Shown: positions 1 to 5,445 of the stretch, in pieces
How the letters are laid out: each line of letters begins with the position of its first letter
How positions within the stretch are numbered: the stretch's first letter is position 1
Assembly: GCA_021769025.1 (NCBI GenBank)
Contig: JAETTS010000202.1
Location: 1 to 5,445, forward strand
Length of the DNA stretch: 5,445 bases
Reading direction: 5' to 3'
From: Enterocloster bolteae
GTDB taxonomy: Bacteria; Bacillota_A; Clostridia; Lachnospirales; Lachnospiraceae
The notes under the pieces: model-generated
Databases searched by the model: none
Seen by the model: the letters and a program-made list of their open reading frames with translations, nothing else
Told to the model about the DNA's origin: nothing
Position numbers and translations under genes: made by a program

Positions 1-568
1 GCTTGATGGTAGTATCCAGAAAGGCACGTCCCAGATAATTCTCAAAATTATCCTCATTTAAGAATTCATCTTCATACATTTCATTCATGTATTCAATGGC
101 AAACTCACGGATATCATCCTCGATAGCTGTGGCCACGCCGCGGATGCACACTGGTTCCGGCACCTCCATAGATTCATCTCCATACATAAAATCCACCAGT
201 ACCTGGTACTCCGGTTCCAACTCACCCTTCATCTTTACAATGACAGAATGGCCTTCTTCATCAAATGCAAAATAATAGTGGTAAGTCTCCTTAAAATCCA
301 CAGCAAAGTCATAGGTCAATCCAATGGCATTTACTGTCTTATAGGATTCCTGCGCAGAACTACCTGTCTCCCACGGATCAAATATTGATTCTTTAGCCTG
401 GCTTTTTTTGCTTTCCACACTGGCATCGATGAAAAAAAACATCCCTGTAACTGCCAGAATGGCTCCAAACATCAGGGCTAAGGCCCCGAACACAATTCCT
501 GTAACCGCATTTTTCTTTTTCTGTCTGGTTGTAACCTGTTTCATCTGTCTGTTTACTCCCTGATTCAT
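1..568 (-). CDS. Single-pass membrane protein of unknown function (partial, 3' end beyond window)
   Basis: An uninterrupted reading frame runs from an ATG at 568 to the window edge, giving 189 codons without a stop; I do not recognise the family. The N-terminus is short and basic (KQVTTRQKKKN, residues 10-20). A hydrophobic helix follows at about residues 21-47 (IVFGALALMFGAILAVTGMF inside it), so an N-in, C-out single-pass topology or an uncleaved signal anchor is likely. A Ser/Lys/Glu-rich linker (about 48-77) leads to an acidic extracytoplasmic region with many aromatic residues (TYHYYFAFDEEGH, about 95-107) and an acidic helix near 150-180. No cysteine-lipobox or catalytic motif is visible. 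The start is uncertain: ATG 568 has GGGAG at 573-577 with a short 4-nt spacer, while an in-frame ATG at 544 has GGGAG at 556-560 with an 11-nt spacer. It begins 61 nt after argD on the same strand, so it may be co-transcribed, but a link to arginine metabolism is not shown. Confidence 0.8.
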   Translation of the reverse strand, partial: MNQGVNRQMKQVTTRQKKKNAVTGIVFGALALMFGAILAVTGMFFFIDASVESKKSQAKESIFDPWETGSSAQESYKTVNAIGLTYDFAVDFKETYHYYFAFDEEGHSVIVKMKGELEPEYQVLVDFMYGDESMEVPEPVCIRGVATAIEDDIREFAIEYMNEMYEDEFLNEDNFENYLGRAFLDTTIK

Positions 569-572
569 ACTT

Positions 573-577
573 CTCCC
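573..577 (-). promoter_or_regulatory. Candidate ribosome binding site for the membrane protein
   Basis: The minus strand reads GGGAG followed by AAGT and the ATG at 568. The spacer of 4 nt is shorter than usual, so the in-frame ATG at 544 (GGGAG at 556-560, spacer 11 nt) remains an alternative start. Both are seen directly; which one is used cannot be decided from the sequence. Confidence 0.45.
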
Positions 578-629
578 GCCTTACACGAAACACGTTCTTT
601 CAGTTGACACAATTAAACCTACCCTAATA

Positions 630-1817
630 TTACAACGATTCCTCTAATTTTCCAATCATCACATCCACATCCTTTTTCGTAATCACCAGAGGAGGAACGA
701 AACGGATTACATGACTTCCAGCGCTGATTAACACCAGATGATTTTTAAGAAGAGCTTTCTTCACAATCTCCCCTACTGGCCTGTTAAACTCCACCCCTTG
801 GATTAGCCCCACTCCGCGATGGCCTACGGCACAATCATGACTTTCCACAAACTGTTCCAGCCTCTCCCACAGGTAACACCCTACTTCTTCCACATGCTCT
901 GTGATATGCCTTTTTTCAAACAACTCCAGCACCTTATCCGCAGCAGCGCAAACAAATGGATTTCCTCCGTAAGTGGTACCGTGATCCCCTGGCTGCATCG
1001 CCGAAGCTGCCTTTCCACAGGCCAAAAACGCCCCGATAGGCACACCGTTTCCCAGGGCTTTCGCCACGGTCATCACATCTGGTTTCACTCCATATTTCTG
1101 CCATGCAAACATATGGCCGCTTCTTCCCATACCACATTGAATCTCATCCAGAATCAGAAGCATTCCATGTTCATCACACAAGGCCCGTACCCCTTTCAAA
1201 AATTCTTCCGTAGCTGGGTAGATGCCTCCTTCTCCCTGAACTGTCTCCATCAAAATCGCACAGGTATTCTCATTTACCAATTCTTTCACACTGTCTAAAT
1301 CATTAAACCGGGCAAATCGAATCCCCGGCAATAACGGTGCAAACGGCTCCTGATAGTGGTCGTTGCCAGTCACAGAAAGGGCTCCCAGGCTTCTTCCATG
1401 GAAAGAATGCTTCATAGCAATGATCTCATGTCCGCCGCGGCCATCCCGGTTAAAGGAATACCGCTTGGCAATCTTAAGCGCCCCTTCAATAGCCTCTGTG
1501 CCACTGTTAGTAAAAAACACTTTCTCCATCTGAGAAACTTTCAAAAGCTTTTGCCCTGCATCTACAGCAGGCTGATTGTAAAATAGATTGGACGTATGAA
1601 GCAGCTTTCCCGCCTGTTCCGTCAAAGCCAGGGTATATTCTGGATCATTGTATCCCAATCCCATAACGGCGATCCCAGCGCCAAAATCCAGATATTCCTC
1701 CCCCTCCGAATCATAGAGAAATACGCCATCTCCGTGGTCAAAAACCACTGGGAACCGGTTGTACGTTTTGTATAAGACCTGCTCGGCCATCTCGATGGTT
1801 TCTGTTTTATTCTGCAT
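630..1817 (-). CDS. argD: Acetylornithine aminotransferase
   Basis: PLP-dependent class III aminotransferase of 395 aa, the usual length for ArgD. It converts N-acetylglutamate 5-semialdehyde and glutamate to N2-acetylornithine and 2-oxoglutarate in the cytoplasm; many ArgD proteins also act on succinyl-diaminopimelate in lysine synthesis. Visible family hallmarks are NSGTEA (104-109, cofactor phosphate binding), SFHGRS (138-143), [10 protein letters not shown] (223-232, with the Asp and Gln that contact the pyridine ring), VAKALGNG (251-258, with Lys253 as the Schiff-base lysine), HGTTYGGNP (279-287) and RFVPPL (372-377, an arginine that binds substrate carboxylate). The ATG at 1817 is chosen because GGAGGAG lies 10 nt upstream inside the end of argB. 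The 11-nt overlap with argB suggests translational coupling. Ornithine or GABA aminotransferase relatives are the main alternatives, but the arg-gene context settles the assignment. The gene ends in TAA, with an in-frame TAG one codon later. Confidence 0.97.
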   Translation of the reverse strand: MQNKTETIEMAEQVLYKTYNRFPVVFDHGDGVFLYDSEGEEYLDFGAGIAVMGLGYNDPEYTLALTEQAGKLLHTSNLFYNQPAVDAGQKLLKVSQMEKVFFTNSGTEAIEGALKIAKRYSFNRDGRGGHEIIAMKHSFHGRSLGALSVTGNDHYQEPFAPLLPGIRFARFNDLDSVKELVNENTCAILMETVQGEGGIYPATEEFLKGVRALCDEHGMLLILDEIQCGMGRSGHMFAWQKYGVKPDVMTVAKALGNGVPIGAFLACGKAASAMQPGDHGTTYGGNPFVCAAADKVLELFEKRHITEHVEEVGCYLWERLEQFVESHDCAVGHRGVGLIQGVEFNRPVGEIVKKALLKNHLVLISAGSHVIRFVPPLVITKKDVDVMIGKLEESL

Positions 1818-2703
1818 GATAATAATGCTCCTCCTTCCGGTTCAGAATAGCCGTGCCGATTCCTTTGTTCGTGAAAATCTCCAGAAGCAGACAGTGAGGA
1901 ATCCTTCCATCCAGAATATGCACTCTGGATACTCCGTCGCGGATCGCGTCAATGCAATTCTGAAGCTTAGGCAACATTCCGCCGCCTAAGGAGCCACTGT
2001 CTACAAACGCCTGGGCGGCATCCACTTCCATCTCAGAGATCAGGGATGACTTATCCTCAAAATCCCGGTACACTCCTTCCACATCCGTCAAAAATGCCAG
2101 CTTTTCCGCCCTCACTGCCCTGGCGATGGCACAGGCAGCGTCATCTGCATTGATGTTATATGTATAATATTTATCGTCAAAGCCCACTGGACAGATAATA
2201 GGCAGAAAATCCTTTTCCAGAAGATCGTAGATCACTTTGGGATTAACCTCTGTGATCTCTCCTACAAATCCGATATCCTCGCCTTTGGAATACCGTTTCT
2301 CACATTTTAGCATCATGCCGTCTTTTCCACTGATACCTACCGCTTTCACTCCCAGTTCGTTTACCAGCTGCACCAGGCTTTTGTTTACCCGGTTGAGAAC
2401 CATCTCTGCAATCTCCATGGTAGGCTCGTCGGTCACCCGGAGGCCGTTTACAAAATGAGGCTCCATTCCTACTTTGCCTACCCATTTGCTGATTTCCTTT
2501 CCTCCTCCGTGAACGATGATAGGCTTAAAGCCAACCAGCTTTAACAGCACCACGTCCTGGATGACGTGACGTTTCAGTTCTTCGTCTACCATGGCACTGC
2601 CGCCGTATTTCACGACTATGATCTTGCGGTTGAATCTCTGGATATAGGGCAGGGCCTCGATAAGAACCTCTGCCTTTTGCATTATGGTCTGGTCTAATTC
2701 CAT
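1807..2703 (-). CDS. argB: Acetylglutamate kinase, predicted arginine-inhibited type
   Basis: Amino-acid-kinase-fold enzyme of 298 aa that phosphorylates N-acetylglutamate with ATP, the second step of arginine synthesis. In order the sequence shows VVKYGGSAM (30-38, glycine-rich nucleotide/phosphate loop), VHGGGKEI (64-71), NGLRVTD (86-92, substrate binding), NINADDAA (183-190), LTDVEGVY (205-212) and GGGMLPK (240-246, conserved lysine). An amphipathic segment before the core (about 8-24, ending EALPYIQRF) and the C-terminal pattern H270-x-LLLE-x-FT-x-x-GIGT284 match what is known of arginine-sensitive, hexameric acetylglutamate kinases, so feedback inhibition by arginine is inferred. The start is placed at ATG 2703, not the in-frame ATG at 2754. 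An AAGGAG sits 7 nt upstream of 2703, homologues begin near this residue, and the extra 17 residues would be encoded by the A-rich spacer after argJ. The gap to argJ is 63 nt, and the 3' end overlaps argD by 11 nt. Confidence 0.97.
   Translation of the reverse strand: MELDQTIMQKAEVLIEALPYIQRFNRKIIVVKYGGSAMVDEELKRHVIQDVVLLKLVGFKPIIVHGGGKEISKWVGKVGMEPHFVNGLRVTDEPTMEIAEMVLNRVNKSLVQLVNELGVKAVGISGKDGMMLKCEKRYSKGEDIGFVGEITEVNPKVIYDLLEKDFLPIICPVGFDDKYYTYNINADDAACAIARAVRAEKLAFLTDVEGVYRDFEDKSSLISEMEVDAAQAFVDSGSLGGGMLPKLQNCIDAIRDGVSRVHILDGRIPHCLLLEIFTNKGIGTAILNRKEEHYYHAE
1828..1838 (-). promoter_or_regulatory. argD ribosome binding site inside argB
   Basis: The minus strand reads GGAAGGAGGAG, then 10 nt, then the argD ATG at 1817. 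The site lies within the last codons of argB, so ribosomes finishing argB pass over it. This supports coupled translation of argB and argD and fixes the argD start. Confidence 0.8.
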
Positions 2704-2710
2704 GGATATT

Positions 2711-2716
2711 CTCCTT
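2711..2716 (-). promoter_or_regulatory. argB ribosome binding site that decides the start
   Basis: The minus strand reads AAGGAG with a 7-nt spacer to ATG 2703, close to ideal for a Firmicute. The competing in-frame ATG at 2754 has no comparable purine-rich site, so this element argues for the shorter 298-aa ArgB. Confidence 0.85.
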
Positions 2717-2766
2717 CTTAATTTTTGGATTTTTTGGATCTTAAAGTGTCGCAAAAGAAGCCAACA

Positions 2767-3990
2767 CTAAGAACGGTAATCCGCATTGATCTTTACATAA
2801 TCAAAGGTTAAATCACAGCCCCAGGCTGTGGCTGTGGCATCTCCCATCTTGATATCTGCCACAGCGGTTACCTCCGGCTGGGACAGAATCTTCGTCGCCT
2901 CTTCCTCACTGTAATTCACTGCCACGCCATTTTCGATGATCTGAATCTTCCCTGCAGCGCTCTCAAAAAATAAATCAACTTTTTCCGGATCAAACTGCGC
3001 TCCAGAATAGCCCATAGCGCATAAAATTCTCCCCCAGTTGGCATCGTGGCCGAAGATGGCAGCCTTGGTCAAATTGGATGTGATCACTGACTTTGACAGG
3101 GTTACTGCCTGCTCCTTGGTGTCTGCACCTATAATCTTTACTTCAAATAATGCCGTACAGCCTTCTCCGTCCCCAGCAATTTTCTTTGCCAGTGTCTCAT
3201 TTACTATATGAAGAGCTTTTTTAAATGTCTGATAGTTTTGGTTTTCCTCTGTGATCTCCGGATTACCTGCCATACCGTTGGCCAGCAAGAGCACCGTATC
3301 ATTGGTGGAGGTATCTCCATCTACGGAAACCATGTTGTAAGTGTCTTTCACATCTTCACTTAATGCCTGCTGCAGCATTTTCTTGGAAATGGCTGCATCG
3401 GTAGTTACAAATCCCAGCATGGTGCACATGTTGGGGTGGATCATTCCGGATCCTTTACACATGCCTCCAATAGTTACCGTCTTTCCTCCGATCTCAAACT
3501 GAACCGCCACTTCCTTTTTTTGTGTGTCTGTGGTCATGATCGCCTGGGCAGATTTCGTGCCGCTTTCCAGACTTCCATCCAAAGCCGGTGCCATTTTATT
3601 CACACCTGCCACAATCCGGTCTATGGGAAGCTGCATACCAATCACCCCTGTGGATGCAACCAGAACCCCTTCTGCTGGAATTCCCAGAACCTTTGCCACT
3701 GCATCCGCCGTGGCCTTGCAATATCCATATCCTTCCTCCCCAGTACATGCATTGGCGATTCCTGCATTGATCACCACTGCCTGGGCGCTGTCCTCATGAT
3801 ACACTACCTGCTGATCCCATTTCACCGGAGCCGCCTTCACAAGATTGGTGGTAAATGTTCCTGCTGCCACACAAGGCGTTTCACTGTAGATCATAGCCAT
3901 ATCAGTCCTGTCTTTATACTTGATTCCCGCCGCCGTAGAAGCAGACAAAAATCCTTTTGCCGCCGTAATGCCTCCATCTATAACATTCAT
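2767..3990 (-). CDS. argJ: Glutamate N-acetyltransferase / ornithine acetyltransferase (ArgJ precursor)
   Basis: Ornithine acetyltransferase of 407 aa, full length for the family. It transfers acetyl from N-acetylornithine to glutamate, releasing ornithine and regenerating N-acetylglutamate; bifunctional members also use acetyl-CoA for the first step. Like all ArgJ it should be an Ntn-type enzyme that cleaves itself into alpha and beta chains. The cleavage motif is visible as [14 protein letters not shown] (179-192), predicting cleavage between Cys189 and Thr190, with Thr190 as the nucleophile. Other hallmarks are STGVIG (113-118, oxyanion region), MTTDT (152-156), [11 protein letters not shown] (222-232), GHDANWGR (314-321) and the C-terminal [10 protein letters not shown]. 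The ATG at 3990 is supported by GGGAGG 6 nt upstream, and its N-terminus matches the family. Only 14 nt separate it from the GNAT stop. Sequence alone does not tell mono- from bifunctional ArgJ, although the absence of a classical argA in the window favours bifunctional. Confidence 0.97.
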   Translation of the reverse strand: MNVIDGGITAAKGFLSASTAAGIKYKDRTDMAMIYSETPCVAAGTFTTNLVKAAPVKWDQQVVYHEDSAQAVVINAGIANACTGEEGYGYCKATADAVAKVLGIPAEGVLVASTGVIGMQLPIDRIVAGVNKMAPALDGSLESGTKSAQAIMTTDTQKKEVAVQFEIGGKTVTIGGMCKGSGMIHPNMCTMLGFVTTDAAISKKMLQQALSEDVKDTYNMVSVDGDTSTNDTVLLLANGMAGNPEITEENQNYQTFKKALHIVNETLAKKIAGDGEGCTALFEVKIIGADTKEQAVTLSKSVITSNLTKAAIFGHDANWGRILCAMGYSGAQFDPEKVDLFFESAAGKIQIIENGVAVNYSEEEATKILSQPEVTAVADIKMGDATATAWGCDLTFDYVKINADYRS

Positions 3991-3996
3991 TTGTTG

Positions 3997-4005
3997 CCTC
4001 CCTCC
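3997..4005 (-). promoter_or_regulatory. argJ ribosome binding site touching the GNAT stop codon
   Basis: The minus strand reads GGAGGGAGG, whose first G is the last base of the GNAT stop codon TAG (4007-4005). A 6-nt spacer leads to the argJ ATG at 3990. This strong tandem site fits tightly coupled translation of the acetyltransferase and ArgJ. Confidence 0.85.
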
Positions 4006-4469
4006 TACTTTACAAAGTTTGTGATATTTTGTTGGTTGAGCACTAACTCATAATAATTCACATCATCCCGCCCGGTCCATCCGAGACTCTGCCAGAATAC
4101 ATTTCCAACCTGATTCTCTTTAAAAGCAATCAGTGTCACCTTGCTCACACCCTCGTCGATCAAGGCTTTCATGGCAAATCGCACCATCCGGTACCCTACC
4201 CCGTGCTTCCGGTAATCCGTCGCAACACACACATGGTAAAAGCATCCGGTTCTCCCATCATGGCCACACATGATAGAGCCTACGATCCGACCGTTCTGCT
4301 CCGCCACCACGCTGGTGGTAGGATTCCTTCTCAGAAACCGCTCCACCCCCTCCCTGGAGTCATCGATGGAGCGGATACCAAACCCCTTAATGCTCAGCCA
4401 CAGCTCATATACTTTGTCATAATCATCCGGTGTCATAACACGGATATTGATGCTCATTGTTCCTGCCAT
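4005..4469 (-). CDS. GNAT-family N-acetyltransferase embedded in the arg operon
   Basis: Single-domain GCN5-related acetyltransferase of 154 aa, expected to be cytoplasmic and to use acetyl-CoA. Visible fold elements are an N-terminal strand and helix IRVMTPDDYDKVYELW (9-24), the central strands SVVAEQNGRIVGSIMCGHDG (53-72), and beta-4 CFYHVCV (76-82) running into the acetyl-CoA pyrophosphate loop R87-K-H-G90-V-G92. A C-terminal segment GNVFWQSLGWTGRDDVNYYE (122-141) follows. The segment SIKGFGIRSIDDSREGVERF (26-45) looks characteristic of a subfamily and may set the substrate. The start is taken as ATG 4469, with TTAGGAG ending 10 nt upstream; TTG 4475 (spacer 4 nt) and ATG 4457 are alternatives. 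It lies between argC and argJ and is probably coupled to argJ. The location suggests an amino-acid substrate, possibly glutamate (an unusual N-acetylglutamate synthase), but it has no ArgA-type kinase domain and the substrate is not shown by the sequence. Confidence 0.9.
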   Translation of the reverse strand: MAGTMSINIRVMTPDDYDKVYELWLSIKGFGIRSIDDSREGVERFLRRNPTTSVVAEQNGRIVGSIMCGHDGRTGCFYHVCVATDYRKHGVGYRMVRFAMKALIDEGVSKVTLIAFKENQVGNVFWQSLGWTGRDDVNYYELVLNQQNITNFVK

Positions 4470-4479
4470 TCTCAATTTG

Positions 4480-4486
4480 CTCCTAA
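4480..4486 (-). promoter_or_regulatory. Ribosome binding site of the GNAT gene
   Basis: The minus strand reads TTAGGAG, followed by 10 nt to ATG 4469. The in-frame TTG at 4475 is only 4 nt away, and ATG 4457 would depend on a weaker AGGA 3 nt before it. This makes 4469 the best start. Confidence 0.65.
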
Positions 4487-4517
4487 TTTACTGTGAAAGT
4501 CCCGAACCCTCATGGTA

Positions 4518-4542
4518 GGTCTGCGCACTCACTGCGCAGACC
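4518..4542 (-). repeat. Perfect inverted repeat: 10-bp stem, 5-nt loop
   Basis: On the plus strand GGTCTGCGCA (4518-4527) is followed by the loop CTCAC and by the exact reverse complement TGCGCAGACC (4533-4542). The same hairpin forms in the minus-strand transcript. The stem is GC-rich and should be stable. It is followed in the transcript by CTACCATGAGGG and not by uridines, so it is not a typical intrinsic terminator. Confidence 0.85.
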
Positions 4543-4581
4543 GTACAACTCCTCACGATAGGACTGCGCAGACCATACGAC
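4531..4581. repeat. Two direct copies of a TGCGCAGACC unit, 32 nt apart
   Basis: Plus-strand copies begin at 4531 (ACTGCGCAGACCGTACAAC) and 4563 (ACTGCGCAGACCATACGAC) and match at 17 of 19 positions. Each includes the 8-bp palindrome CTGCGCAG. Together with the inverted copy at 4518-4527 this gives three units in about 60 nt. The inverted copy can pair with either direct copy, so two mutually exclusive hairpins are possible in the RNA. Confidence 0.75.
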
Positions 4582-4585
4582 ACGC

Positions 4586-4607
4586 CAGAATACGTTTTTG
4601 CATTCTG
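4586..4607 (-). repeat. Short hairpin just downstream of the argC stop
   Basis: In the minus-strand transcript CAGAATGC pairs with CGTATTCTG-side bases to give an 8-bp stem with one G-U pair and an A-rich 6-nt loop. It begins 14 nt after the argC stop codon. The following bases are GCGTGTCG, with no U-run, so it lacks the form of an intrinsic terminator. It could protect the argC 3' end or be a processing site, which is inference only. Confidence 0.5.
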
Positions 4608-4621
4608 TACAGCGCTTTTCT

Positions 4622-5445
4622 TTATGGAAACAGAGGGATCTGTCTAAGCCCCATATTCTCCGGCAACCCAAACATCAGGTTCATATTCTGCATTGCCTGT
4701 CCTGCTGCGCCTTTCACCACATTATCCATGGCTCCCATCATAATTACCCGATTTGTCCTGGGATCGATCTTGGCATTCACATCCACAAAATTACTCCCCT
4801 CCACCCATCTGGTCTGCGGGCACACATCCTTTTCCAAAACACGGACAAACGGCTCATTTTCATAATATTTATCGTACACTGCCCTCACCACTTCATAAGA
4901 AACATCCTTCGCAAGTGATGCATAGGCCGTGATCAGGATCCCACGATTCATCGGAATCAGATGAGGCGTGAAATTAAGCACCACCGGTTTTCCCGCCGCA
5001 TAAGACAGCTGCTCCTCAATCTCCGGCGTATGGCGGTGGGATGTCACCCCGTATGCCTTGCAGCTTTCATTTACCTCGCAATACAGATTATCCACCTTAG
5101 CCCCTCTGCCAGCCCCGGACACCCCGGACTTGGCATCAATAATCAGCGTATCCGTGTCAATCAGCCCTTCCTTCACCAATGGATAAACCGCCAGCGTAGA
5201 ACAGGTAGGATAGCATCCCGGATTGGCTACCAGCCTTGCCTTTTTAATCTTCTCCCGGTTAAGCTCTGGAAGGCCATAGACTGCTTCCCCAATAAACTGA
5301 GGTGACAGATGTTTGATTTTATACCACTCCTCATAAACCGCTACATCTTTGATGCGGAAATCCGCGCTTAAGTCAATGATCTTCGTCTTCGATAGAATTT
5401 CCTCATTCACCAAAGAAGCGCACAACCCCTGAGGCGTAGCTGTAT
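4622..5445 (-). CDS. argC: N-acetyl-gamma-glutamyl-phosphate reductase (partial, N-terminus beyond window)
   Basis: The frame is open to the window edge, and 273 complete codons are visible of the roughly 345 usual for ArgC. About 70 N-terminal residues, holding the NADPH-binding Rossmann glycine loop, are therefore missing. The enzyme reduces N-acetylglutamyl phosphate with NADPH to the 5-semialdehyde, the third step of arginine synthesis. Numbering from the first complete codon (TATPQG), the visible landmarks are IDLSADFRIKD (23-33), NPGCYPT (74-80, with Cys77, codon 5213-5215, as the thioester-forming nucleophile), KSGVSGAGR (105-113), HRHTPEIEEQ (136-145, with the catalytic histidine) and MDNVVKGAAGQAMQNMNLMFG near the end. 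A TTG at 5425 could be read as a start, but homology clearly continues upstream (TATPQG corresponds to the family's ALPHG region), so it is internal. The gene appears to be the first in the visible operon, and its promoter lies outside the window. Confidence 0.97.
   Translation of the reverse strand, partial: TATPQGLCASLVNEEILSKTKIIDLSADFRIKDVAVYEEWYKIKHLSPQFIGEAVYGLPELNREKIKKARLVANPGCYPTCSTLAVYPLVKEGLIDTDTLIIDAKSGVSGAGRGAKVDNLYCEVNESCKAYGVTSHRHTPEIEEQLSYAAGKPVVLNFTPHLIPMNRGILITAYASLAKDVSYEVVRAVYDKYYENEPFVRVLEKDVCPQTRWVEGSNFVDVNAKIDPRTNRVIMMGAMDNVVKGAAGQAMQNMNLMFGLPENMGLRQIPLFP

Larger units (their letters stand above)
4470..4621 (-). other. 152-nt structured spacer between argC and the GNAT gene
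   Basis: This is the longest non-coding stretch in the window; all other gaps are 63 nt or less. In transcript order it holds a hairpin just after the argC stop (4607-4586), a TGCGCAGACC repeat copy (4574-4565), a perfect 10-bp hairpin built from two further copies (4542-4518), a possible 13-codon ORF without a ribosome binding site (4513-4472), and the GNAT ribosome binding site. I see no convincing -35/-10 pair and no stem followed by a U-run, so it is probably transcribed through. RNA processing or tuning of downstream expression is a plausible but unproven role. Confidence 0.6.

Noticed and set aside
393..593. A 66-codon minus-strand frame overlapping the membrane protein start.
   Set aside because: It is in a different frame from the 189-codon open frame that shows a proper membrane helix. 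Its translation is low-complexity and basic, typical of a shadow.
569..629. A possible terminator between argD and the membrane protein.
   Set aside because: No stem with a U-run is visible in the 61 nt. Only a short direct repeat, CGTGTTTCGTGT, is seen.
604..630. Plus-strand promoter-like pair, TTGACA (604-609) and TAATAT (625-630).
   Set aside because: The spacer is only 15 nt and the promoter would fire antisense into argD with no gene downstream on that strand. The match is likely to be chance in an AT-rich gap.
2704..2754. A 17-residue N-terminal extension of ArgB from ATG 2754.
   Set aside because: There is no good ribosome binding site for 2754, whereas AAGGAG precedes 2703 at 7 nt. 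The extension is encoded by an A-rich spacer containing a tandem ATCCAAAAA repeat.
2745..2768. A weak inverted repeat (7 bp including one G-U pair, 10-nt loop) across the argJ stop, considered as a terminator.
   Set aside because: The transcript continues with an A-rich stretch and not uridines, and argB follows at once, so termination is not supported.
2814..2830. A perfect 7-bp inverted repeat with a 3-nt loop near the argJ 3' end.
   Set aside because: It lies within codons for the conserved AWGCDL segment of ArgJ, so protein constraint explains it.
3436..4053. A 205-codon open frame on the plus strand opposite argJ.
   Set aside because: It lies antisense to a clearly assigned argJ, its translation is Cys/His/Ser-rich with no recognisable domain, and it has the look of a shadow frame.
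4470..4475. A TTG start at 4475 for the GNAT gene, two codons upstream of ATG 4469.
   Set aside because: The spacer from TTAGGAG would be only 4 nt and the codon is weaker; ATG 4469 fits better.

Overview
The window is a stretch of an arginine-biosynthesis operon. All recognisable genes are on the minus strand, so transcription runs from high to low coordinates. In transcription order they are: argC (5' end cut off by the window edge), a GNAT-family acetyltransferase, argJ, argB, argD, and the start of a single-pass membrane protein of unknown function that runs off the low-coordinate edge. The organism is probably a low/mid-GC Firmicute of class Clostridia, most likely Lachnospiraceae. This rests on purine-rich Shine-Dalgarno sites before every visible start, the argC-GNAT-argJ-argB-argD order and the style of the proteins. 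It is an inference from recall, not a database match.

Together the enzymes cover most of the path from glutamate to ornithine. ArgB phosphorylates N-acetylglutamate, ArgC reduces the acyl phosphate to the semialdehyde, ArgD transaminates it to N-acetylornithine, and ArgJ moves the acetyl group back to glutamate, releasing ornithine. No two-domain ArgA is present. First-step acetylation must therefore come from ArgJ (if bifunctional), from the GNAT protein, or from a gene elsewhere. ArgB carries the N-terminal helix and C-terminal signature of arginine-inhibited kinases, which fits a recycling pathway controlled at this step.

Layout by coordinate: 1-568 membrane protein (partial); 569-629 short gap without a clear terminator or promoter; 630-1817 argD, overlapping the end of argB by 11 nt; 1807-2703 argB; 2704-2766 short gap; 2767-3990 argJ; 3991-4004 a gap that is almost entirely ribosome-binding site; 4005-4469 GNAT; 4470-4621 the longest non-coding stretch (152 nt), holding two hairpins and a three-copy TGCGCAGACC repeat; 4622-5445 argC (partial). 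There is no intergenic stretch above 300 nt, and I see no tRNA, rRNA, mobile element or CRISPR array. The operon promoter and any ARG operator would lie upstream of argC, outside the window.

Most of the window is ordinary core metabolism. The parts worth a second look are the GNAT protein embedded in the operon, the structured argC-GNAT spacer, and the uncharacterised membrane protein that follows argD.
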